Origin: Megachile rotundata
Taxonomy: Eukaryota; Arthropoda; Insecta; Hymenoptera; Megachilidae
Direction of reading: 5' to 3'
DNA: 64,000 nucleotides
Assembly (NCBI RefSeq): GCF_050947335.1
Contig: NW_027474173.1
Span: forward strand, 1 to 64,000
In this document: piece after piece, positions 28,501 to 43,117 of the stretch
Layout: each line of letters begins with the position of its first letter
How positions within the stretch are numbered: position 1 is the first letter of the stretch
The notes under the pieces: model-generated
Database searches by the model: none
What the model was told of the DNA's origin: nothing
What the model saw: the letters and a program-made list of their open reading frames with translations, nothing else
Program-made: the position numbers and the translations under genes

Positions 28501-29300
28501 ATTAGCCATATTATGCTTATATGTTCGATAGAACGAGAATTACTATACTCACTACTCTTAGTATTATCAATCTAACTCATATTATTAGCCATATTATGCT
28601 TAAATGATCGATAGAACGACAATTACTATACTTATTACTCTTATTATTATCAATCTAACTCATATTATTAGCCATATTATGCTTATATGATCGATAGAAC
28701 GACAATTACTACACTTATTACTCTTATTATTATCAATCTAACTCATATTATTAGCCATATTATGCTTAAATGATCGATAGAACGACAATTACTACACTTA
28801 TTACTCTTATTATTATCAATCTAGCTCATATTATTAGCCATATTATGCTTATATGAGCAATAGAACTACAACTACTATACTTATTACTCTTATTATTATC
28901 AATCTAACTCATATTATTAACCATATTATGCAGATATGATCGATAGAACGACAATTACTATACTTATTACTTTTATTGTTATCAATCTAACTCATATTAT
29001 TAGCCATATTATGCTTAAATGATCGATAGAACTACAATTACTATACTCATTGCTCTTATTATTATCAATCTAACTCATATTATTAACAATATTATGCTTA
29101 TAATATCGATAGAACGACAATTACTATACTTATTACTGTTATTTTTATCAATCTAACTCATATTATTAGCCATATTATGCTTAAATGATCGATAGAACTA
29201 CAATTACTATACTCATTGCTCTTATTATTATCAATCTAACTCATATTATTAGCCATATTATGCTTATATGATCGATAGAATGAGAATTACTATACTCACT
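25452..29300 (+). repeat. satellite block C, copy 2
   Basis: Copy of 18480-22330. It directly follows block B copy 2, so the order B-C is read here, whereas C-B is read at 18480-25505. Together these suggest an older composite C-B unit that was amplified with different breakpoints. Confidence 0.8.
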
Positions 29301-30043
29301 ACTCTTAGTATTATCACTCTAACTCATATTATTAGCCATATTATGCAAATTTGATCGATAGAACGACAATCACTAAACTCATTACTCTTATTATTATCAA
29401 TCTAACTCATATTATTAGCCATATTATGCTTATATGATCGATAGAATGAGAATTACTACACTCACTACTCTTAGGATTATCACTCTAACTCATATTATTA
29501 GCCATATTATGCTTATATGATCGATAGAACGACAATTACTATACTTATTACTCTTATTGTTATCAATCTAACTCATATTGTTAGCCATATTATGCTTATA
29601 TGATCGATAGAACGAGAATTACTATACTCACTACTCTTAGTATTGTCAATCTAACTCATATTATTAGCCATATTATGCTTATATGATCGATAGAACGAGA
29701 ATTACTATACTCACTACTCTTAGTATTATCAATCTAACTCATATTATTAGCCATATTATGCTTAAATGATCGATAGATCGACAATTACTATACTTACTAC
29801 TGTTACTATTATCAATCTAACTCATATTATTAGCCATATTATGCTTAAATGATCGATAGAACGACAATTACTATACTTATTACTCTTATTATTATCAATC
29901 CAACTCATATTATTAGCCATATTATGCTTATATGATCGATAGAATGAGAATTACTATACTCACTACTCTTAGTAGTATCACTCTAACTCATATTATTAGC
30001 CATATTATGCTTATATGTTCGATAGAACGAGAATTACTATACT
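29301..30043 (+). repeat. satellite bridge between blocks C and B
   Basis: About nine monomers. The first part (to about 29535) continues block A as at 11465-11690, including the GCAAATTTG monomer at 29345. The rest is common variants plus private changes TTAGGATTATC (about 29471) and AATCCAACTC (about 29898). It accounts for the five-monomer difference between the 215- and 220-monomer offsets on its two sides. Confidence 0.65.
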
Positions 30044-33000
30044 CACTACTCTTAGTATTATCAATCTAACTCATATTATTAGCCATATTATGCTTAAATG
30101 ATCGATAGAACGACAATTACTATACTTATTACTCTTATTATTATCAATCTAACTCATATTATTAGCCATATTATGCTCATATGATCGATAGAACGACAAT
30201 TACTACACTTATTACTCTTATTATTATCAATCTAACTCATATTATTAGCCATATTATGCTTAAATGATCGATAGAACGACAATTACTACACTTATTACTC
30301 TTATTATTATCAATCTAGCTCATATTATTAGCCATATTATGCTTATATGAGCAATAGAACTACAACTACTATACTTATTACTCTTATTATTATCAATCTA
30401 ACTCATATTATTAACCATATTATGCAGATATGATCGATAGAACGACAATTACTATACTTATTACTTTTATTGTTATCAATCTAACTCATATTATTAGCCA
30501 TATTATGCTTAAATGATCGATAGAACTACAATTACTATACTCATTGCTCTTATTATTATCAATCTAACTCATATTATTAACAATATTATGCTTATAATAT
30601 CGATAGAACGACAATTACTATACTTATTACTGTTATTTTTATCAATCTAACTCATATTATTAGCCATATTATGCTTAAATGATCGATAGAACTACAATTA
30701 CTATACTCATTGCTCTTATTATTATCAATCTAACTCATATTATTAGCCATATTATGCTTATATGATCGATAGAATGAGAATTACTATACTCACTACTCTT
30801 AGTATTATCACTCTAACTCATATTATTAGCCATATTATGCTTATATGATCGATAGAACGACAATTACTATACTTATTACTCTTATTGTTATCAATCTAAC
30901 TCATATTATTAGCCATATTATGCTTATATGATCGATAGAACGACAATTACTATACCTATTACTGTTATTTTTATCAATCTAACTCATATTATTAGCCATA
31001 TTATGCTTAAATGATCGATAGAACTACAACTACTATACTCATTGCTCTTATTATTATCAATCTAACTCATATTATTAGCCATATTATGCTTATATGATCG
31101 ATAGAATGAGAATTACTATACTCACTACTCTTAGTATTATCACTCTAACTCATATTATTAGCCATATTATGCTTATATGATCGATAGAACGACAATTACT
31201 ATACTTATTACTCTTATTGTTATCAATCTAACTCATATTATTTGCCATATTATGCTTAAATGATCGATAGAACTACAATTACTATACTCATTGCTCTTAT
31301 TATTATCAATCTAACTCATATTATTAGCCATATTATGCTTATATGATCGATAGAATGAGAATTACTATACATATTACTCTTATTGTTATCAATCTAACTC
31401 ATATTATTAGCCATATTATGCTTATATGTTCGATAGAACGAGAATTACTATACTCACTACTCTTAGTATTATCAATCTAACTCATATTATTAGCCATATT
31501 ATGCTTATATGATCGATAGAACGAGAATTACTATACTCACTACTCTTAGTATTATCAATCTAACTCATATTATTAGCCATATTATGCTTAAATGATCGAT
31601 AGAACGACAATTACTATACTTATTACTCTTATTGTTATCAATCTAACTCATATTGTTAGCCATATTATGCTTATATGATCGATAGAACGAGAATTACTAT
31701 ACTCACTACTCTTATTATTATCAATCTAACTCATATTATTAACAATATTATGCTTATAATATCGATAGAACGACAATTACTATACTTATTACTGTTATTT
31801 TTATCAATCTAACTCATATTATTAGCCATATTATGCTTAAATGATCGATAGAACTACAATTACTATACTCATTGCTCTTATTATTATCAATCTAACTCAT
31901 ATTATTAGCCATATTATGCTTATATGATCGATAGAATGAGAATTACTATACTCACTACTCTTAGTATTATCACTCTAACTCATATTATTAGCCATATTAT
32001 GCTTATATGATCGATAGAACGACAATTACTATACTTATTACTCTTATTGTTATCAATCTAACTCATATTATTAGCCATATTATGCTTATATGATCGATAG
32101 AACGACAATTACTATACTTATTACACTCACTGTTATCAATCTAACTCATATTATTAACCATATTATGCAGATATGATCGATAGCACGACATTTACTATAC
32201 CTATTACTCTTATTATTATCAGCCTAACTCATATTATTAGACGTATTATGCTTATATGATCGACAGAACGACAACTACTATATTTATTACACTCACTGTT
32301 ATCAATCTAACTCATATTATTAACCATATTATGCAAATTTGATCGATAGAACGACAATCACTATACATATTAGTCTTATTATTATCAACCTAACTCATAT
32401 TATTAGCCATATTATGCTTAAATGATCGATAGATCGACAATTACTATACTTATTACTCGTATTATTATCAATCTAACTCATATTATTAACAATATTATGC
32501 TTATAATATCGATAGAACGACAATTACTATACTTATTACTGTTATTTTTATCAATCTAACTCATATTATTAGCCATATTATGCTTAAATGATCGATAGAA
32601 CTACAATTACTATACTCATTGCTCTTATGATTATCAATCTAACTCATATTATTAGCCATATTATGCTTATATGATCGATAGAATGAGAATTACTATACTC
32701 ACTACTCTTAGTATTATCACTCTAACTCATATTATTAGCCATATTATGCTTATATGATCGATAGAACGACAATTACTATACTTATTACTCTTATTGTTAT
32801 CAATCTAACTCATATTATTAGCCATATTATGCTTAAATGATCGATAGAACTACAATTACTATACTCATTGCTCTTATTATTATCAATCTAACTCATATTA
32901 TTAGCCATATTATGCTTATATGATCGATAGAATGAGAATTACTATACATATTACTCTTATTGTTATCAATCTAACTCATATTATTAGCCATATTATGCTT

Positions 33001-34830
33001 ATATGTTCGATAGAACGAGAATTACTATACTCACTACTCTTAGTATTATCAATCTAACTCAAATTATTAGCCATATTATGCTTATATGATCGATAGAACG
33101 AGAATTACTATACTCACTACTCTTAGTATTATCAATCTAACTCATATTATTAGCCATATTATGCTTAAATGATCGATAGAACGACAATTACTATACTTAT
33201 TACTCTTATTGTTATCAATCTAACTCATATTGTTAGCCATATTATGCTTATATGATCGATAGAACGAGAATTACTATACTCACTACTCTTAGTATTATCA
33301 ATCTAACTCATATTATTAACCATATTATGCAAATTTGATCGATAGAACGACAATCACTAAACTCATTACTCTTATTATTATCAATCTAACTCATATTATT
33401 AGCCATATTATGCTTATATGATCGATAGAATGAGAATTACTACACTCACTACTCTTAGTATTATCACTCTAACTCATATTATTAGCCATATTATGCTTAT
33501 ATGATCGATAGAACGACAATTACTATACTTATTACTCTTATTGTTATCAATCTAACTCATATTGTTAGCCATATTATGCTTATATGATCGATAGAACGAG
33601 AATTACTATACTCACTACTCTTAGTATTGTCAATCTAACTCATATTATTAGCCATATTATGCTTATATGATCGATAGAACGAGAATTACTATACTCACTA
33701 CTCTTAGTATTATCAATCTAACTCATATTATTAGCCATATTATGCTTAAATGATCGATAGATCGACAATTACTATACTTACTACTGTTACTATTATCAAT
33801 CTAACTCATATTATTAGCCATATTATGCTTAAATGATCGATAGAACGACAATTACTATACTTATTACTCTTATTATTATCAATCTAACTCATATTATTAG
33901 CCATATTATGCTTATATGATCGATAGAATGAGAATTACTATACTCACTACTCTTAGTATTATCACTCTAACTCATATTATTAGCCATATTATGCTTATAT
34001 GATCGATAGAGCGACAATTACTATACATATTACTCTTATTGTTATCAATCTAACTCATATTATTAGCCATATTATGCTTATATGTTCGATAGAACGAGAA
34101 TTACTATACTCACTACTGTTAGTATTATCAATCTAACTCATATTATTAGCCATATTATGCTTAAATGATCGATAGAACGACAATTACTATACTTATTACT
34201 CTTATTATTATCAATCTAACTCATATTATTAGCCATATTATGCTTATATGATCGATAGAATGAGAATTACTATACTCACTACTCTTAGTATTATCACTCT
34301 AACTCATATTATTAGCCATATTATGCTTATATGATCGATAGAACGACAATTACTATACATATTACTCTTATTGTTATCAATCTAACTCATATTATTAGCC
34401 ATATTATGCTTATATGTTCGATAGAACGAGAATTACTATACTCACTACTCTTAGTATTATCAATCTAACTCATATTATTAGCCATACTATGCTTAAATGA
34501 TCGATAGAACGACAATTACTACACTTATTACTCTTATTATTATCAATCTAACTCATATTATTAGCCATATTATGCTTATATGAGCAATAGAACTACAACT
34601 ACTATACTTATTACTCTTATTATTATCAATCTAACTCATATTATTAACCATATTATGCAGATATGATCGATAGAACTACAATTACTATACTCATTACTCT
34701 TATTGTTATCAATCTAACTCATATTATTAGACATATTATGCTTATATGATCGATAGAACGACAATTACTATACTTATTACTCTTATTATTATAAATATAA
34801 CTCATATTATTAGCCATATTATGCTTATAT
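30044..34830 (+). repeat. satellite block B, copy 3 (long form)
   Basis: Matches 22325-25505 on its left two thirds and 11784-16570 over its whole length, including the doubled four-monomer unit (about 33830-34493). Private substitutions include TATACCTATTACTG near 30953, AGAGCGACAATT near 34009 and GCCATACTATGC near 34485. Relative to 16570-16980 it lacks four monomers on the right, moving the offset from 220 to 216 monomers. Confidence 0.8.
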
Positions 34831-37500
34831 GATCGATAGAACGACAATTACTATACACATTACTCTTACTATTATCAATCTAACTCATATTATTAACCAC
34901 ATTATGCAGATATGATCGATAGAACGAGAATTACTATACTTACTACTCTTAGTATTATCAATCTAACTCATATTATTAGCCATATTATGCTTATATGATC
35001 GATAGAATGAGAATTACTACACTCACTACTCTTAGTATTATCACTCTAACTCATATTATTAGCCATATTATGCTTATATGATCGATAGAACGACAATTAC
35101 TATACTTATTACTCTTATTGTTATCAATCTAACTCATATTATTAGCCATATTATGCTTATATGATCGATAGAACGAGAATTACTATACTCATTACTCTTA
35201 TTATTATCAATGTAACTCATATTATTAACCATATTATGCCGATATGATCGATAGCACGACATTTAATATCATTATTACTCTTATTATTATGAACCTAACT
35301 CATATTATTAGCCATATTATGCTTGTATGATCGATAGAACTACAATTACTATACTCATTACTCTTATTGTTATCAACCTAACTCATATTATTACCCATAT
35401 TATGCTTATATGATCGATAGAACGACATTTACTATACTTATTACACTTCCTATTATCAATCTAACTCATATTATTAGCCATATTATGCTTAAATGATCGA
35501 TAGAACGACAATTACTTCACTTATTACTCTTATTGTTATCAATCTAACTCATATTATTAGCCATATTATGCTTATATGAGCAATAGAACTACAACTACTA
35601 TACTTATTACCCTTATTATTATCAATCTAACTCATATTATTAACCATATTATGCAGATATGATCGATAGAACGACAATTACTATACTTATTACTTTTATT
35701 GTTATCAATCTAACTCATATTATTAGCCATATTATGCTTAAATGATCGATAGAACGATAATTACTATACTTATTACTCTTATTATTATGAATCTAACTCA
35801 TATTATTAGCCATATTATGCTTATATGATCGATAGAACGACAATTACTATACTTATTACACTCACTATTATCTATCTAACTCATATTATTAACCATATTA
35901 TGCAGATATGATCGATAGCACGACATTTACTATACCTATTACTCTTATTATTATCAGCCTAACTCATATTATTAGACGTATTATGCTTATATGATCGACA
36001 GAACGACAACTACTATATTTATTACACTCACTGTTATCAATCTAACTCATATTATTAACCATATTATGCAAATTTGATCGATAGAACGACAATCACTATA
36101 CATATTAGTCTTATTATTATCAACCTAACTCATATTATTAGCCATATTATGCTTAAATGATCGATAGAACGACAATTACTATACTTATTACTCGTATTAT
36201 TATCAATCTAACTCATATTATTAACAATATTATGCTTATAATATCGATAGAACGACAATTACTATACTTATTACTGTTATTTTTATCAATCTAACTCATA
36301 TTATTAGCCATATTATGCTTAAATGATCGATAGAACTACAATTACTATACTCATTGCTCTTATTATTAACAATCTAACTCATATTATTAGCCATATTATG
36401 CTTAAATGATCGATAGAACGACAATTACTGTACCTATTACTCTTATTATTATTAATTTAACACATATTATTAGCCATATTATGCTTATATGATTGACAGG
36501 ACGACAATTACTATACTTATTACACTCACTGTTATCAATCTAACTCATATTATTAACCATATTATGCAAATTTGATCGATAGGACGACAATCACTAAACT
36601 CATTACTCTTATTATTATCAATCTAACTCATATTATTAGCCATATTATGCTTATATGATCGATAGAATGAGAATTACTACACTCACTACTCTTAGTATTA
36701 TCACTCTAACTCATATTATTAGCCATATTATGCTTATATGATCGATAGAACGACAATTACTATACTTATTACTCTTATTGTTATCAATCTAACTCATATT
36801 ATTAGCCATATTATGCTTATATGATCGATAGAACGAGAATTACTATACTCATTACTCTTATTATTATCAATGTAACTCATATTATTAACCATATTATGCC
36901 GATATGATCGATAGCACGACATTTAATATCATTATTACTCTTATTATTATGAACCTAACTCATATTATTAGCCATATTATTCTTGTATGATCGATAGAAC
37001 TAGAATTACTATACTCATTACTCTTATTGTTATCAATCTAAGTCATATTATTAGCCATATTATGCTTATATGATCGATAGAACGACAATTACTATACTTA
37101 TTACTCTTATTGTTATCAATCTAACTCATATTGTTAGCCATATTATGCTTATATGATCGATAGAACGAGAATTACTATACTCACTACTCTTAGTATTGTC
37201 AATCTAACTCATATTATTAGCCATATTATACTTATATGATCGATAGAACGAGAATTACTATACTCACTACTCTTAGTATTATCAATCTAACTCATATTAT
37301 TAGCCACATTATGCTTAAATGATCGATAGAACGACAATTACTATACTTATTACTCTTATTGTTATCAATCTAACTCATATTGTTAGCCATATTATGCTTA
37401 TATGATCGATAGAACGAGAATTACTATACTCACTACTCTTAGTATTATCAATCTAACTCATATTATTAACCATATTATGCAAATTTGATCGATAGAACGA
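34831..37500 (+). repeat. mosaic satellite segment with a 20-monomer offset
   Basis: Contains the old-type variants seen at 1-9 kb in rearranged order. A run with GAATGAG, then ordinary, then GCCGATATG monomers occurs twice, 1660 bp (20 monomers) apart (GCCGATATG at 35238 and 36898). In between are the AGACGTATTATG cassette (35974) and a hairpin-type monomer (about 36235). Several adjacent monomers pair variants not neighbours elsewhere, such as TATTATTAACAATC near 36364, so this looks like a patchwork of crossover junctions. Confidence 0.65.
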
Positions 37501-39057
37501 CAATCACTAAACTCATTACTCTTATTGTTATCAATCTAACTCATATCATTAGCCATATTATGCTTATATGATCCATAGAACGAGAATTACTATACTCACT
37601 ACTCTTAGTATTATCAATCTAACTCATATTATTAGTCATATTATGCTTATATTATCGATAGATCGACAATTACTATACTTATTACTGTTACTATTATCAA
37701 TCTAACTCATATTATTAGCCATATTATGCTTAAATGATCGATAGAACGACAATTACTATACTTATTACTCTTATTATTATCAATCTAACTCATATTATTA
37801 GCCATATTATGCTTATGTGATCGATAGAATGAGAATTACTATACTCACTACTCTTAGTATTATCACTCTAACTCATATTATTAGCCATATTATGCTTATA
37901 TGATCGATAGAACGACAATTACTATACATATTACTCTTATTGTTATCAATCTAACTCATATTATTAGCCATATTATGCTTATATGTTCGATGGAACGAGA
38001 ATTACTATACTCACTACTCTTAGTATTATCAATCTAACTCATATTATTAGCCATATTATGCTTAAATGATCGATAGAACGACAATTACTATACTTATTAC
38101 TCTTATTGTTATCAACCTAACTCATATTATTACCCATATTATGCTTATATGATCGATAGAACGACATTTACTATACTTATTACACTTCCTATTATCAATC
38201 TAACTTATATTATTGGCCATATTATGCTTATATGATCGATAGAACGACAATTACTATACTCACTACTCTTAGTATTATCAATCTAACTCACATTATTAGC
38301 CATATTATGCTTATATGATCGATAGAACGACAATTACTATACTTATTACTCTTATTGTTATCAATCTAACTCATATTGTTAGCCATATTATGCTTATATG
38401 ATCGATAGAACGAGAAATACTATACTAACTACTCTTAGTATTGTCAATCTAACTCATATTATTAGCCATATTATGCTTATATGATCGATAGAACGAGAAT
38501 TACTATACTCACTACTCTTAGTATTATCAATCTAACTCATATTATTAGCCATATTATGCTTAAATGATCGATAGAACGACAATTACTATACTTATTACTC
38601 TTATTGTTATCAATCTAACTCATATTGTTAGACATATTATGCTTATATGATCGATAGAACGAGAATTACTATACTCACTACTCTTAGTATTATCAATCTA
38701 ACTCATATTATTAACCATATTATGCAAATTTGATCGATAGAACGACAATCACTAAACTCATTACTCTTATTATTATCAATCTAACTCATATTATTAGCCA
38801 TATTATGCTTATATGATCGATAGAATGAGAATTACTACACTCACTACTCTTAGTATTATCACTCTAACTCATATTATTAGCCATATTATGCTTATATGAT
38901 CGATAGAACGACAATTACTATACTTATTACTCTTATTGTTATCAATCTAACTCATATTGTTAGCCATATTATGCTTAAATGATCGATAGAACGAGAATTA
39001 CTATACTCACTACTCTTAGTATTGTCAATCTAACTCATATTATTAGCCATATTATGC

Positions 39058-41050
39058 TTATATTATCGATAGAACGACAATTACTATACTTATCACTCTT
39101 ATTATTATGAATCTAACTCATATTATTAGCCATATTATGCTTATATGATCGATAGAATGACAATTACTATACTTATTACTCTTATTATTATCAATCTAAC
39201 TCATATTATTAACCATATTATGCTTATATGATCGATAGAACGACAATTACTATACTTATTACTCTTATTATTATAAATATAACTCATATTATTAGCCATA
39301 TTATGCTTATATGATCGATAGAACGACAATTACTATACACATTACTCTTACTATTATCAATCTAACTCATATTATTAACCACATTATGCAGATATGATCG
39401 ATAGAACGAGAATTACTATACTTACTACGCTTAGTATTATCAATCTAACTCATATTATTAGCCATATTATGCTTAAATGATCGATAGAACGACAATTACT
39501 GTACCTATTACTCTTATTATTATTAATTTAACACATATTATTAGCCATATTATGCTTATATGATTGACAGGACGACAATTACTATACTTATTACACTCAC
39601 TGTTATCAATCTAACTCATATTATTAACCATATTATGCAAATTTGATCGATAGGACGACAATCACTAAACTCATTACTCTTATTATTATCAATCTAACTC
39701 ATATTATTAGCCATATTATGCTTATATGATCGATAGAATGAGAATTACTACACTCACTACTCTTAGTATTATCACTCTAACTCATATTATTAGCCATATT
39801 ATGCTTATATGATCGATAGAACGACAATTACTATACTTATTACTCTTATTGTTATCAATCTAACTCATATTATTAGCCATATTATGCTTATATGATCGAT
39901 AGAACGACAATTACTATACTTATTACTCTTATTATTCTAAATATAACTCATATTATTAGCCATATTATGCTTATATGATCGATAGAACGAGAATTACTAT
40001 ACTCACTACTCTTAGTATTATCAGTCTAACTCATATTATTAGCCATATTATGCTTATATTATCGATAGAACGACAATTACTATACTTATCACTCTTATTA
40101 TTATGAATCTAACTCATATTATTAGCCATATTATGCTTATATGATCGATAGAATGACAATTACTATACTTATTACTCTTACTATTATCAATCTAACTCAT
40201 ATTATTAACCATATTATGCTTATATGATCGATAGAACGACAATTACTATACTTATTACTCTTATTATTATAAATATAACTCATATTATTAGCCATATTAT
40301 GCTTATATGATCGATAGAACGACAATTACTATACACATTACTCTTTCTATTATCAATCTAACTCATATTATTAACCACATTATGCAGATATGATCGATAG
40401 AACGAGAATTACTATACTTACTACTCTTAGTATTATCAATCTAACTCATATTATTAGCCATATTATGCTTAAATGATCGATAGAACGACAATTACTGTAC
40501 CTATTACTCTTATTATTATTTATTTAACACATATTATTAGCCATATTATGCTTATATGATTGACAAGACGACAATTACTATACTTATTACACTCACTGTT
40601 ATCAATCTAACTCATATTACTAACCATATTATGCTTATATGATCGATAGAACGAGAATTACTATACTCATTACTCTTATTATTATCAATGTAACTCATAT
40701 TATTAACCATATTATGCCGATATGATCGATAGCACGACATTTAATATCATTATTACTCTTATTATTATGAACCTAACTCATATTATTAGCCATATTATGC
40801 TTGTATGATCGATAGAACTACAATTACTATACTCATTACTCTTATTGTTATCAACCTAACTCATATTATTACCCATATTATGCTTATATGATCGATAGAA
40901 CGACATTTACTATACTTATTACACTTCCTATTATCAATCTAACTTATATTATTGGCCATATTATGCTTATATGATCGATAGAACGACAATTACTACACTT
41001 ATTACTCTTATTATTATCAATCTAACTCATATTATTAGCCATATTATGCT
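39058..41050 (+). repeat. nested 12-monomer (996 bp) tandem duplication
   Basis: A run containing TTATATTATCGATAG, TTATGAATC, ATAAATATAAC, CCACATTATGCAGATATG, TACTGTACC and GATTGACA monomers occurs at about 39058-39600 and again 996 bp later. Anchors: GCAGATATG at 39388 and 40384; GATTGACA at 39562 (GACAGG) and 40558 (GACAAG). The same pair occurs at 44285/45281 and 59308/60304, so this doubling predates the 59-mer and 240-mer copies. Confidence 0.8.
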
Positions 41051-43117
41051 TAAATGATCGATAGAACGACAATTACTACACTTATTACTCTTATTATTAT
41101 CAATCTAACTCATATTATTAGCCATATTATGCTTATATGAGCAATAGAACTACAACTACTATACTTATTACTCTTATTATTATCAATCTAACTCATATTA
41201 TTAACCATATTATGCAGATATGATCGATAGAACGACAATTACTATACTTATTACTTTTATTGTTATCAATCTAACTCATATTATTAGCCACATTATGCTT
41301 AAATGATCGATAGAACGATAATTACTATACTTATTACTCTTATTATTATCAATCTCACTCATATTATTAGCCATATTATGCTTATATGATCGATAGAACG
41401 ACAATTACTATACTTATTACACTCACTATTATCAATCTAACTCATATTATTAACCATATTATGCAGATATGATCGATAGCACGACATTTACTATACCTAT
41501 TACTCTTATTATTATCGGCCTAACTCATATTATTAGACGTATTATGCTTATATGATCGACAGAACGACAACTACTATATTTATTACACTCACTGTTATCA
41601 ATCTAACTCATATTATTAACCATATTATGCAAATTTGATCGATAGAACGACAATCACTATACATATTAGTCTTATTATTATCAACCTAACTCATATTATT
41701 AGCCATATTATGCTTAAATGATCGATAGAACGACAATTACTATACTTATTACACGTATTATTATCAATCTAACTCATATTATTAACAATATTATGCTTAT
41801 AATATCGATAGAACGACAATTACTATACTTATTACTGTTATTTTTATCAATCTAACTCATATTATTAGCCATATTATGCTTAAATGATCGATAGAACTAC
41901 AATTACTATACTCATTGCTCTTATTATTATCAATCTAACTCATATTATTAGCCATATTATGCTTATATGATCGATAGAATGAGAATTACTATACTCACTA
42001 CTCTTAGTATTATCACTCTAACTCATATTATTAGCCATATTATGCTTATATGATCGTTAGAACGACAATTACTATACTTATTACTCTTATTGTTATCAAT
42101 CTAACTCATATTATTAGCCATATTATGCTTATATGATCGATAGAACGAGAATTACTATACTCACTACTCTTAGTATTATCAGTCTAACTCATACTATTAG
42201 CCATATTATGCTTATATTATCGATAGAACGACAATTACTATACTTATCACTCTTATTATTATGAATCTAACTCATATTATTAGCCATATTATGCTTATAT
42301 GATCGATAGAATGACAATTACTATACTTATTACTCTTACTATTATCAATCTAACTCATATTATTAACCATATTATGCTTATATGATCGATAGAACGACAA
42401 TTACTATACTTATTACTCTTATTATTATAAATATAACTCATATTATTAGCCATATTATGCTTATATGATCGATAGAACGACAATTACTATACACATTACT
42501 CTTTCTATTATCAATCTAACTCATATTATTAACCACATTATGCAGATATGATCGATAGAACGAGAATTACTATACTTACTACTCTTAGTATTATCAATCT
42601 AACTCATATTATTAGCCATATTATGCTTAAATGATCGATAGAACGACAATTACTGTACCTATTACTCTTATTATTATTAATTTAACACATATTATTAGCC
42701 ATATTATGCTTATATGATTGACAAGACGACAATTACTATACTTATTACACTCACTGTTATCAATCTAACTCATATTATTAACCATATTATGCTTATATGA
42801 TCGATAGAACGAGAATTACTATACTCATTACTCTTATTATTATCAATGTAACTCATATTATTAACCATATTATGCCGATATGATCGATAGCACGACATTT
42901 AATATCATTATTACTCTTATTATTATGAACCTAACTCATATTATTAGCCATATTATGCCTGTATGATCGATAGAACTACAATTACTATACTCATTACTCT
43001 TATTGTTATCAACCTAACTCATATTATTACCCATATTATGCTTATATGATCGATAGAACGACATTTACTATACTTATTACACTTCCTATTATCAATCTAA
43101 CTTATATTATTGGCCAT
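40021..43117 (+). repeat. nested 26-monomer (2158 bp) duplication
   Basis: The ATCAGTCTAAC variant marks the start of each copy (40021 and 42179). GCAGATATG (40384 and 42542) and GATTGACAAG (40558 and 42716) also recur at 2158 bp. The second copy is partial: it passes into the end of the 59-mer at about 43118. Both copies reappear in block D copy 2 (60304 and 62462), but the second is absent from the 59-mer at 43.1-46.9 kb, so this duplication came after the 59-mer split and before the 240-mer copy. Confidence 0.75.
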
